From Chrysoperla carnea (taxonomy: Eukaryota > Arthropoda > Insecta > Neuroptera > Chrysopidae): a stretch of 64,000 nucleotides of DNA. Numbering within the stretch: the stretch's first letter is position 1; every line of letters begins with the position of its first letter. The stretch spans positions 66,298,368 to 66,362,367 of the forward strand of contig NC_058337.1 in assembly GCF_905475395.1 (NCBI RefSeq). Direction: 5' to 3'. The position numbers and the translations under genes are program-made. Of the stretch, positions 1-11,600 are shown piece by piece. The notes beneath the pieces were generated by a model. It made no database searches, was not told the DNA's origin, and saw only the letters and a program-made list of their open reading frames with translations.

Positions 1-816
1 ACTTCTGATAAGATTATCAAGCTAAAATCACATTATCAGCTTCTAAAAATAGTAATAAATATTTTATGTAAATTTAATGCTTCTAGGAGTTAATTAGGAT
101 TCGGAAATTTGAGAGCTTTTTTTTCTGTGTAGTTTTACAATATTGGAAATCATTATTAAGCACTAGCAGCAAAAATATTAATTTAGAAATTTCGTCAAGT
201 CCATTAATGGTGAATACAATTTTCAGAATTTCAAAATAAATGTCTTATTGCTGCTAATGTTAAAAAAGCACTATCATTGCATTGTATATAGGCCTTTTCA
301 TCATGTCATTAGCGCAAGTGCAGAGTTTATTTTTTCGTACTGACAGCAATAAGTAGGACTAAGATAGAAGATATTTGTTATTCATTTTATCACATTGGTT
401 ATAAATCATTTAGTACGAAACAAATGTGAATCGTGATTTTAAAATGAAAAGCCCTATTCTTTAAAAAGCTGTTCTATGACAACTTTGATTTTTTTTTAAT
501 CTTATTTTTCTTTCAAGATGTTGAGTTCAAAGGAAGTTTGATAATTCTGATTAGAAGTTTTTTTAACCTACATGAAGCTTTCGAGAGGAATATTTTCATA
601 ATTGCGGACTGTGGATTCCTACTCTTCATGACAAAGTCTGCACAGATTATTCCCTGTAGGATTGATTTTGAACATATCCGTATTTACCATTCGAGTATTT
701 GTGCACATGTAATATTCACATATTTCATAGGGGTATGTGGGTATTTTCTCCAGAATGTTCTGCTATTTCTTTTATTTTATATCTTATTGTGCTTCTTGAT
801 ATTCTAAATAAAGTTC

Positions 817-973
817 TAAACAAATAATAACAAAACGTTGGAGTTATCAGGTGAACTTAACATATTAAGTGCCTGATAATCGGTGAAGATTATTATTTGT
901 ACAATAACGGATGTACTTTTAAGTTTTTTTAACATTAGTAAACACATGCAAATAATGTCGATCGCCATAATAC
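817..973 (+). repeat. Direct repeat, left copy
   Basis: About 150 bp that recurs at 1291-1440. Shared landmarks are TTGGAGTTATCAGGTGA, AAGTGCC(T/C)GATAATCG, GAAGATTATTATTT and ATGCAAATAATGTCGATCGC. The copies differ by small substitutions and a short indel, so the duplication is not recent. A Helitron-like remnant lies between them. Confidence 0.8.
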
Positions 974-984
974 TTGAATCACAT

Positions 985-1240
985 CACTACATAGTATAAA
1001 ACAAAGTCGTTTCCCGTTGTCTGTCTCTATGAATGCTTAGATCTTTAAAACTACGCAACTGATTTTGATGCGGTTTTTTTAATAGATAGAGAAATTCAAG
1101 AGGAAGGTTTTTATGTGTAATGCATGCAATATAGTAATATAATTTTAGAGGTTTCTAATGTGATATCGTAAATAAACAAATTCTGTAGTATATTTAGTAT
1201 CAGCATTGCACCCGAACGAAGCCGGGGCCAGGTCGCTAAT
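985..1240 (+). mobile_element. Helitron-like non-autonomous remnant
   Basis: The stretch starts around ACATAGTATAAAACAAAGTCG, has a central AAAACTACGCAACTGATTTTGATGC segment, and ends in a GC-rich CGAAGCCGGGG tail followed by GGTCGCTAAT. A body of this kind with a GAAGCCGGG hairpin tail and a CTAGT-like end is typical of widespread insect Helitron-like sequences. Here the end has decayed to CTAAT. There is no coding capacity. Family assignment is from memory of such repeats. Confidence 0.6.
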
Positions 1241-1290
1241 TTTATATAGTTCATCAACCAATTAATTTTCACCGATTCTTACGTACAGAT

Positions 1291-1440
1291 AACTAGAAAA
1301 TAATAACTAAACCTTGGAGTTATCAGGTGATAACTAGCACATTAAGTGCCCGATAATCGAGGAAGATTATTATTTTTACAATAATATTCTGTTTTTTAAC
1401 GTTATTAAATACATGCAAATAATGTCGATCGCCATAGTAT
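1291..1440 (+). repeat. Direct repeat, right copy
   Basis: Second copy of the 817-973 block in the same orientation, offset by about 475 bp. It retains TTGGAGTTATCAGGTGA and ATGCAAATAATGTCGATCGC. I see no LTR hallmarks (no TG...CA ends, primer-binding site or polypurine tract). Confidence 0.8.
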
Positions 1441-2347
1441 TACCTTTATTAGCGCCTTGGTTGGCTGGCCATAAAAAATAATCCATAAATGTAAGAGCAT
1501 CGTACAAACTGTGAAAATTTTCGCTGTATATGGTGACATGGTAAACTATACAGAGCAAAAATCAACTATCAAATTTACTTCCACTAGAAACCATTTCACG
1601 CACACTCTCTATGCGCTTCATTCGAGTCAGCCACTGTTCGCATATGCCCGAAATCATGTTTAAACACAAAATGTATAAAATTATCTCTCTAATAAAATCA
1701 ATGATCAATATCAACCACACAACTCTATGTATAAACCTTAGTATAAATGTGGAGGTTGTGTGGTATTTGGATTAATATCGTCATAATCAGCAAAATATCA
1801 AACAAAAATCTTTAAATAAAAAAATAATTTATCTAAAAAATTACATACAACACACGATATTTAATATATTTAAATTGTCTGTTTCTTTTCTCAAGTTTTA
1901 TATTTACCGTAAAATAACGTAACATTACAGAGACTCTATTTGTTTATACTGATTTTTATGAGCGACATTGGGTCTATGAACAATCTCAATGAATCAAAAA
2001 TTCAATAACAACAAGTTTTTAAACATTGGCAGTCTATAAAGTTTTTTTTTTTTTTAACGAAATCACCAAGATTGTCCATATTTTCATGGTATCAGTACGG
2101 AACCCGTAAATAACGAGATGACTTTTTTTGTATATATATTAAAAAATTAATGTGTGTAATAATTAAAATTAAACAACAACAGTTAAGATTACATTTATGT
2201 ATATAGTCTTATATTATGCAATTAGTATAAAACTTCCTCAATTTTTTTTTTCATTAATAATAATTCTCTTTTAAAAATTAGTATTACTAATTTTTTTATA
2301 ATTACTAAGATATCTTTCAAACGGGATAGTATAGGCTATTGAGAGAG

Positions 2348-2484
2348 GTATCTTGCGTTCAATTAAAACGCGATAGTATTCATATATCAGATATATTTAC
2401 ATTACTTACATTCAAAATCGTTCATTTTTCAAGTACCAAATATATCTGATATATAGTGACCCATTTTTATTGAATGTAAGATAC
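2348..2484. repeat. Small inverted-repeat element
   Basis: The ends are inverted copies: GTATCTTGCGTTCAATTAAAA on the left and, reversed, GTATCTTACATTCAATAAAAA on the right. Inside is a second inverted pair around ATATCAGATATATTT. At about 137 bp with no coding capacity, it fits a tiny MITE or foldback remnant. Confidence 0.6.
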
Positions 2485-3333
2485 ATCTACATAAATAACA
2501 ATGACTTAAAAATATAACGAGGAAAAATTTTACAACTTAACATTTACTTGAAAGGAAGAATCTGTCTGAGTAAACTCTAGTCGTGCATGGTAGCTGACAC
2601 ACACACTCTTTTTTAACAAGTCTACGACAACACGATCTAGTAGAAATTCTCTGGGAAAATATAAATTATCGTTTAAATAGAAATCGATTATGTTACGAGT
2701 AAATGCTAAATTTGAAGAGATTTTTAAGTCTATTCTTTCAATTCAGGTAAGTTTGGTGACGTCATTGGCATTTATTCAAATAATTTACGTTAAAAGTTAA
2801 GTAATTAATTATTTACTACAAGTATTTGGAAATTAATCTTAAAATTTAAAAGAATGCGTTCATAATTGATGTGTTTATACTTCAAAATCAAATAGTGCTT
2901 TTTAAAAAAATCTCTAATATAGACATGGTGTAGTTGCAAAACCAAAGGCATTTCTAAAAAAAAGTACATTGTAAATCTTTTCTTAGGTTTTTGTTTATAG
3001 GAAAGGTAACAATTTTTCCATACTACAAAATTGACCGAGAAATTAATTTTTAAAATTATAATACAAAATTAATTCGCCAAAATCATGTTATAAATGATTA
3101 TACATGACGTCCCATACCAGTTCTTCCAATATTTTGTACGAGTGTTTATATTATTAAAAATCAAAGAAATTGGACAAAGATCTTTAGATGGTAGTATTCC
3201 AGTTCCAATAACTTTACTTAATAGTTATATACATAATATGTAAACACTGAATACACACACACCTGCATACTGCAAGTTGTTATGGACAAGAACCGTTTTC
3301 TTAGAAAAAAAATTGTGATGACAAGTTAATGTA

Positions 3334-3895
3334 TTAAGGTAGTACCTACACGAAAGTGATATTCCAAGAATTTCTCAAAACTCAGAATATAAAATATTTA
3401 ATTCATAATACACTTGCTGTTAAAATTAGAAGATGATTTACCATGCCATACATGAGATATTAGCAATTAAAAGTGACGCAATTTGTACGTGTACATGGGA
3501 GAAGTGTATAAAAATACACAAATTTACAAATATTATATTTATTTACCAATGAATGACGTCCACCATCTCTATGAAAAACTAATATAATGTAGAATACTAT
3601 ATTTAGAAAATATATAAATAAAAATAAAAATTATTTACCATATAGTTTCGATAAAAAACTTAAATAAATAACTCGTTTTAGCGATAATTTTTGTGGAAAG
3701 CATATAAAAACTAATGGTAAAGGTATATGTCAAAGTATGTGTGTGTATACGTATAGAATTTATAATAGTGAGTAACTACAGTCTTTTGAAAATAATATTT
3801 GGTATATGTATAATAGTCATAGCACAGTCAATGCACTGAATGATAGTATTAGTCCAAAACTTTTTGACTGGACGGTCGCGGAGGAACTACCTTAA
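3334..3895. mobile_element. TTAA-flanked element with GGTAGT ends
   Basis: The left edge reads TTAAGGTAGTACCT and the right edge, reversed, TTAAGGTAGTTCCT, so short inverted ends are each bordered by TTAA. That target is typical of piggyBac-type elements, though the GGTAGT terminus is not the usual CCC/CCY. The interior (about 560 bp) has no ORF. Another element with similar edges lies at 53938-54445. Confidence 0.5.
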
Positions 3896-4364
3896 TAAGT
3901 TGTTCTTAAAAAAAATCTGTAGAAAAGATTTTTAGTTATTATGTGTCACTTTTAGTCAAGTGTGGTTTTCCAACATTCTACCTTAAATTACTAATTAAAT
4001 TTTAATAAAATATGTGTACAAAGATAATGATTTTGTTTTTTGATTTTGCAATTTTTTTTCTTGGTTATTAAAAATATATGGAACTGATGTGAAACTAGCA
4101 ACTAGTACGATTTCATCCAAGTATTCATCTTTCAGTTGGGTGTTTACACTATTAAAGTTTTGTAATGTAAACAGAGAGAGCTAGTGGTAGATGATGTAAA
4201 ATATCATCAGTCGATTTTCAGAGCTACGCAGTAAAGCATTTACTTTTGAACTTTAAAAACAAATTGCATAGAAACACCGTGTTTATTGTATATCTGAAAC
4301 ATATATAATCTAAAGAACTTTGAAGAATAGTCTGTTTTTATTTATAAATATTTAAAGAGTAATA

Positions 4365-4950
4365 CAGTGCAACCTCGATATAACAAATCGGAAGGGAACA
4401 AGTAAATATTCGTTATGTAATATGATTCCCTAAGCTGAGGTTTGTTATATTGAGGATAGGTTGGTCTAAAATTTGTTATAAAGAGGTAATTATTAATGTT
4501 TCGTTTTCCTGCGACTCATAAGGAACACCTTTTACGTTTCTGAGCCATTGCAACTTGAATCTTCAATAATAGTGATGAGCAGCAGTATTTACATTACTTT
4601 CCATCAAACAACAATGGTTATTTCACGAAAAAAACGGATCGGAACTTGTCGCGACATAAATCACATACAATGGGATTAAGGATCACACATTGGTGGGAAC
4701 GTTATATAAAGGTTTTGGGTTGAAAAAATTCGTTAATTACAGGTATTTGCACTTTTTTTGATAGTTGAAAGTTTTCACACCTTTTTCTTGATGGTTGAAA
4801 ATAAGTTATAAAAACGTTGTTCGCAAAAAATATTGGCAATATAAAGGAATATTTTACATTGACTCTTATGGACAATTCAATTAGATTACAAAAAAATTGA
4901 TAAATCAAGGAATTCGTTGTATTTAGGTACGTTATATTAAGGTTGCACTG
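4365..4950. mobile_element. TA-flanked MITE, pogo/mariner-like
   Basis: Terminal inverted repeats CAGTGCAACCTCGATATAAC (left) and, reversed, CAGTGCAACCTTAATATAAC (right) are each bordered by TA, the target duplicated by Tc1/mariner and pogo transposases. The CAGTG..ACCTC end resembles pogo/Tigger termini. The 586 bp interior has no transposase and only chance ORFs, so this is a non-autonomous copy. Confidence 0.8.
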
Positions 4951-5378
4951 TATTATAATTTTTGGTTAAATACCGCCCCTATGTTAAAATAATTAGGATA
5001 AAATTTTATAAAATAAATTTGAAATCAGCATATTTATCAAAGATTAAATGAAAAAGAGAACATTATTATATTTGTTCTTAATAATAGCTATATAGGGTGG
5101 GAATTAATTATACTGGTCGAAAAATAATGATAATGAGTAAGGCAATATGGAATTTCAGACTTGACAAAAAAAATCTTTTGCGAATTGGGTAACATTTTAA
5201 TTAAGATATTGAAATAATATGTATGGTACCTATTTACTTTGCAACTATAACTTTCTCGTTTGAAAGAATCTTGTAATTTTAAAATAGTCATTTATATAAC
5301 AAATTATTTTCTAAAATTACATGTTTTTAAGACCCTACCAATTAACATATATTTTCAGTTTAACTCTGCGTTCATTTT

Positions 5379-5384
5379 TTTATT
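5379..5384 (-). terminator. Candidate polyadenylation signal for SEC63
   Basis: The minus strand reads AATAAA here, about 275 nt past the SEC63 stop. It is the first canonical hexamer downstream of the stop. A variant ATTAAA lies closer, near 5525. Cleavage cannot be proven from sequence. Confidence 0.4.
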
Positions 5385-5659
5385 TTCAATGCCAAACTGG
5401 GAAAACTTTTAAATCTATAAATAAATGTTATTCTGCCAGAATTAAACGCATACCAAACTATTTTACGTATACTATTTAGTTACCCCCATAAAATTGCCAC
5501 TAAATGTTGTTAGATTATTATTGGTTTAATCCCTTCCTCACTAATTTGTTCACAACCACACAAAATAAAAGAAAACGAACGCAGTTCCACATTTTTCCAC
5601 ATAATAATTTGTTTCTAAAAAACCATTATTTGTACACTTCAACATGTTTGCTTTTTCTC

Positions 5660-8600
5660 TCATTCATCATCCTCTTCAATTTCATCATCGGTTGCAAACT
5701 CTGATAGTTCGTCATCGTCTGCACCACCGTTAGCAGTTGCACCATTACCTTCATCCTCACTCTCACTAATATCCCATTGTGGATGTTCTGTGGGTATCGC
5801 TGGTGCTTCTTTAATATCTAATCGCAATTCTTGTTGTTGATCTAAACCAATATATGAATCACTACGTAAACATACTGTGAATGTGTATACCCCAGGCCAT
5901 CTTGGAGCTGTGAACTATTAAAAAACAATATTAATAATAGAAGTGTCTAAATATACAAGTGTTGTTTATAAAAATTTTATAGTTTAGGCACCATGTGCAG
6001 GTGGCAAAAAATGAAAGGACTTCACAGCTTTAATATGTAATTTGGATTTTATTCAAAATTTCGAAAAGAATGGATTCTGATGGTTTTTTGATTTGCTGAT
6101 CAAAAGCATCTAATCTACGGACACAAAGTCCTAAAAACGCGGGGTTTGAGAAAAGTGAAAGATTAAAGTTAAATCATATAATTTAATATATGGCTTCGAG
6201 AGCGTTATTAAATTTATTTGAAATTTTTTTGAATAGGCGTTGGCTTTAATAGCTCTGTTGATTCAAGTGTAATCAATTCCGTACGCGGTATGCCTAGGGT
6301 AGTGGATTCGATTCCCTCCATCACAACAAAAATTAATTTAATAAGATGTGCTGATGTAGTGCATGTAGTGATGTAGTCATAACAAAACTCTCTCCTTGCT
6401 AGTTCACCTCGCACTTGATCAGTTTTTTCACTCACCATATTATGTGAGGTACCTTAAAATATACGCCCCATAAACGTGTATTATTGCATATGTTTAAAAC
6501 TACATCACTCCCTCCTCAATTATAATCACTTTTAAAGAGACTATTTGTTTGACAGTTTATAGAAAACCGTGAAATACACAAACAGAGCAGAAGATAAAAT
6601 AAAATTAAAATAATAACGTCAACTTTTTTTGATGGTGATAAAAATAATTACCTTTAATTGCACTTCTTCGTAATCTACTAGATTTGTGATATGATGTGGA
6701 GCTGTTAACAATGTTTTACTCTTTCTATCACAAATATATGTCCACCAATATTCTTGTTTGTCTTCTGGAAAATATGGACAATGTACAGAATGTGATACTT
6801 TTGATCTTCCTTCTAGACCTTTATCACGTTTTTGTAATTTCTGTTGGAATTTTTCCCATTCTTGATCATCATCTAATGATGAAACTTTCTTATTATTACC
6901 ACCTCCAGAATCAGAATCTTCATCTTCAGATGAATGTTGAGTGGTTACTTCGGGTGTTTCATCTTCTCCGTCTGTTCCCGCACCATCACTATCATCTGAT
7001 TCTTGTAAATTCAATGACTCCTTAGTCAGTTTCTTTGATTTAGGTGTTGCATCGTCGACCTTAGGCGATTCTTCAATTTTAGCTGTTGTAGTTGAACGTT
7101 CTTTATTGACACGATTTTGTTTGTTAGGCCTCTTATTACTCTTTTTACCTCCGCCACCACGTTTTTGTTTAATCCATGCTGGTTTTTTCACATTTGGTTT
7201 TGTTTCTGTTGTGCTTGCAGTATCCCCTCCTCCATTAACTTCAGATATTTCATCTTTGGTATGTTCTTCGTCTCCGCGAATTGGTTGTGATTCAGCTATG
7301 GTTGAATCACCGAATAATGTTTTCATATCGTGACGTTTTAATGAAACTGTGACTGTAACTATTGCACCGGCTGTTACGACATTTGGATTTTCATCGTCAC
7401 ATACTAAAATAAGAAAATATTATAGATGAAAAAAGTCGACAAGAAATGAAGTTGTTGATATACAAAATGTTTGAGAATAATTATTTTTAACTTGCAGAAG
7501 AGCTACCTTCAAAAATTTGAACTAAAATGCTTCCATATTTAAATAAAACTTAAGGGCATATTTGAAATATACTGCTAATTTTTTTTTAAGTTTCACTAGT
7601 AAGCAAACATTTTTGAAACATTTTATCAAAATTCTTACAAAAATTTATACATTTGTTTAACACAGGTGTTTGATGCATTAAGAGACAAAATATTATAAGC
7701 AGACAAGTTTACATAAAAATTCCAATTGCAAAATAAAATCAATTTTTAAAAGCATTTACTATTTACCTACTCTGAATGTTAGTAACTGGTTTCTTTTTTT
7801 GTTTTGTTTTTTATCAGTTTATATTATAAGTAGTGAATTTACCTTCATGTTGAATCTTAAAGTCAACATACGGCATTTGACCTAAAACTTTAAGTACATT
7901 TTCGTATTGCTCTTCGGATAAATGGCGGAATAATGCTTTACGATCCTCGTTTTTTAGTTGCGCCAGTTGTTGAAGTGTTTTTACTTGACGCTGCAATATT
8001 GAAAAGTTAAATTTAAAAAAATAATAATAATAATAATAATAATAACCCACAGAACAAGAACATGAAAAATTCACAAATGGAAAGAAATTTTCAGTACTGA
8101 AATGAATCATTGATCTGTGGACTTAAAAATGCAAAAATTGACAAAATACCTTTTTACTCATAAAATATTTCAAATTATCATCCGTAACATGTGGTAATTG
8201 TAATAGCGGGTTTTTAAATTCCCATAATGCTTGAACAATCATCGGACATAATTTCATACAATTTTCAATTGTTTCAATAGATGGCAAACGAGGTACTGTA
8301 ATAAGTCAAATCAAAATTAATATTTCAAATATTTATGATTTGAGTAGTTTGGTATCTATAATCTTGTGAAAAAGTATTGCGAATGATTGAAAGAGGCGTA
8401 AATAGATAAATAAGCCAAGAATAAAGATCAACCTCGAATGAAAATTTATGTATTTAAATATAGAAAAAACGTTTTTGGTAAGACAAAGAAAATTTTCGCT
8501 TTGTTGAGTTGTACTCAGGACATGGAATTTTAGGATATCAGATCATTTTGGCGTGGAGAGTAATGAAACAGTAAATTACTGGAACGCAAGCTCATGCGCA

Positions 8601-11600
8601 CGTGTACCAGTGATTTTTATCCTCCTCATTGAGAATCTCTCTACGTAAATTTGAACAATGTAGTCCTATAAATGTAACCATTTAAATAAAGCGTTTTTGT
8701 AAGATTTGAAAATAATCTGCGATAACACGACGAATGAACGCTCCTTTTCAACTTAGCGTGGTCTGTAAATATGCCTCTGATCGGCAATGTTTATAGATTG
8801 GTTAACCTTTTTGCCTCAGACTTTTGAAACAGTTTTTTCTGTGCCTCGCAGAATTAACTTTTTGAATATTAGTGACTGAATATCACATTTAGACATAATA
8901 AAATGTTTTCTTATTCGAAAAAAACAGTTTCTTGTTTTTATTGTCTTTTGAACGAAAATTAGAAGCAACCCCCCCCCCCCATTGGATGATTCCAGAGTAC
9001 GAGCCTGCTAGCATGAGAATGGTCGGTCGCCTGTGATTTCTGTACCAATATGTAGAAAGGTAAATACACAATTTACTATACACACTACTAGGTTGCAAAT
9101 ACCAAACTATTTTAATTGAGAATATAAATACTTACATCGTCCAGCATACGCTAACAAAATTAATTGATTGACACAATTCACTTGCTCTTGAATTAAATAA
9201 GGACACTTTTTAACAATATATTGCCTGTCTTTTTCCAGCGTCAGTGGATTTAATGAAATACGTGATAAATGTGCATGAATTATTGCTCTGGTTTTTATTG
9301 AATACATATAACATAACGGTCTCTCACGATTTTTTTCACTTAAATTTGGTAATTGTTTTATTAACTGTAAAGAATAGAAAAAATTGTCAAACGACTTGCA
9401 TATTAACATACATAAACTCTCGAAATCGTCAATTTGACGTCATGATTTGCGCAACAGGCATTTTTCAATAATTTTTATCCTTTGCCTGCGGATAAAAATA
9501 TTAAAAAATGCACCCATTACGTAAACTCTATAGAATAAAGCTAGTGTTAAATAACGTTTTCGAAGGTGCGTTGACGTTGTTTTGAAATTGACGTTATTTT
9601 GTACAGCTTTACTTAACACATTACTCAAAAACACACACGTGAAACGTATTATTGACATATCATGTGATTTTAGTCTAATAGATTTAACAAGAAAATAATA
9701 TTTTTTAAATATAATGAATTAAATTAAATTTAAGGCTTCTTCACTCATTTTTCAATGGCGTGAAACTTTATACTTTTTTTAAGACTTCTCTTAAATATTC
9801 ATTGGTGGAAAAAAATATTTATAAAGAAAAGCGATTTTCCAGAAAAGAATGGTTAAAGTTGCATGTTTCACGCCAGTCAAATAATGATTTCACGAGCTTG
9901 AAAAATGAGTGAAGAACCGTCTTAAGGTAATATATTTTTTGAGGCAATAATTTTATTTCTGTAAAAGCTTGTATTAATTTATTCAAGCAAAGAAATTATA
10001 CCATTTTTTTTTTTTGTATATAAGGACATATAAATTATACGTGTTTGATATATATATTCTAATATACATACAGCGTATCGGATTTAGATGAAGACACCCT
10101 TATATTTTCGTTATTCATAGGAATATCGATTTGAAATTTTGCACAGTCATACAGGATGATGGGTCACATTTTTTAAGATACTAAACCGAAATCTAAACTT
10201 TAAACTCAGCTTACTAGAAATTGACAAATATGGCCGATTCTTAAAATTTGGCCTAGCGTCAGCGATGGTTACAGATATCGAAAAAAATTATTTAAAAAAG
10301 TTGTTTAGAATATTTTTTTATATCCATATATCGATTTTCATGGCAAATTTTTAATTTTTCCATTATTTTGGTCCACACTCATGATTATTACAATTTTATT
10401 GAAGTATTTGAATACATAATACTATTAAATTATCAATTTGTCCAGTTTTGACATTCCATAACACATTAGTTATAAAACTAAAAAATAAACTTTTATAACT
10501 AGTTTGCTACGGAATGCAAAAACTGGACTAATTGATAATTTAGTGGTGGTATGTGTTCAAATATTTTAATAAACATGTAATAATTTTGAGTAGAGACCAA
10601 AATAATAAAGAAAAAAATTAAAAATGCAAATTTTTTCATGAAAATCGGTGTATGGGTATAAAAAAATATTCAAAGCAACTTTTTCTAATAGTTTATTTTT
10701 TGATATCTCTAATCATTTCTGACGGTAGAAAAATTTTAAGAATCGGCCCTATTTGTCAATATGAAGTAGGCTGAATTCAAAATTCTGATTTCGGTTAAGT
10801 ATCTTAAAAAATGTGACCCATCACCCTGTATGACTGTGCAAATTTTCAAATTGATATTCCTATAAATAACGGAAATATGAGGGTATCTTCATCTTAAATG
10901 CGACACACTGTATAAAAGTCTGTATGTTACTCATGCCATTGGACGACCGCCTAGAAGGAAAACAAAAAACGACTGCCTTGTTTATCTATAAAACGTTATC
11001 TATTAAGAATGATGTAACTTTATTAAACTTAAATTAAGTAACTTTAAATAATAGTTGGTTCCATATCAACATCAATGGCTTTGTTTATACTTGCTTTTAA
11101 GGGAACTAAAACAAACCTCTTTTTTCGACGACGTTCGCTTGTTTTCTAATTATTTATTCAACAAGTTGATTTAAAATTTCTTACCAAACGAAGAATAGTC
11201 GACTCATACAGACGATATGAGTTAATAAAAACTATGCAGTACTTAGTCTCGCGAAATTTTGCGTGAGACATTTTAAAGTTGATTTTCAAATGACCAAAAG
11301 TCCGAACTATAGGTCCATAAAGAAATTTGAATATACATTCTGACCTAACAACATGCATAATTTTTATTTCTCTGATAGTTATTGAAAAATTTAAACCAAG
11401 TTTAACAGAAAAATAATCAAATTTATTAACTTACATGTGGAACTTCTTCATTATCACTTAACCTTTCAACAATTTGTGAATTATGCCGTTTATCAAACTC
11501 TAAACTCGCTGCCAAAATCATAATTACACGTTTTAACATCATACTGGGAGTTTTATGGAAGAAATAATAATACAACTGTGTTGTATCTAAAAGCACTTGA

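Larger units (their letters stand above)
1441..4362. other. Non-coding AT-rich stretch
   Basis: No exon with credible coding content on either strand. It holds homopolymer runs (for example T14 near 2040), a small palindromic repeat at 2348-2484 and a TTAA-flanked element at 3334-3895, both listed separately. Confidence 0.6.

Noticed and set aside
538-807. 89-codon plus-strand frame, and on the minus strand a weak C2H2-like string (YEICEYY..LCRLCHEE)
   Set aside because: Cys/His spacing does not fit a zinc finger, a stop follows, and there are no splice signals or related sequence nearby.
817-1440. Direct repeats considered as LTRs of a retrotransposon
   Set aside because: Only about 475 bp apart, without TG..CA ends, primer-binding site or gag/pol sequence.
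6941-7333. 130-codon plus-strand frame opposite SEC63 exon 6
   Set aside because: It is the antisense shadow of the low-complexity Lys/Ser/Asp-rich segment of SEC63.
8969-8980. C12 run in SEC63 intron 3
   Set aside because: A simple homopolymer with no flanking structure. Possibly a sequencing-sensitive spot, not a feature.
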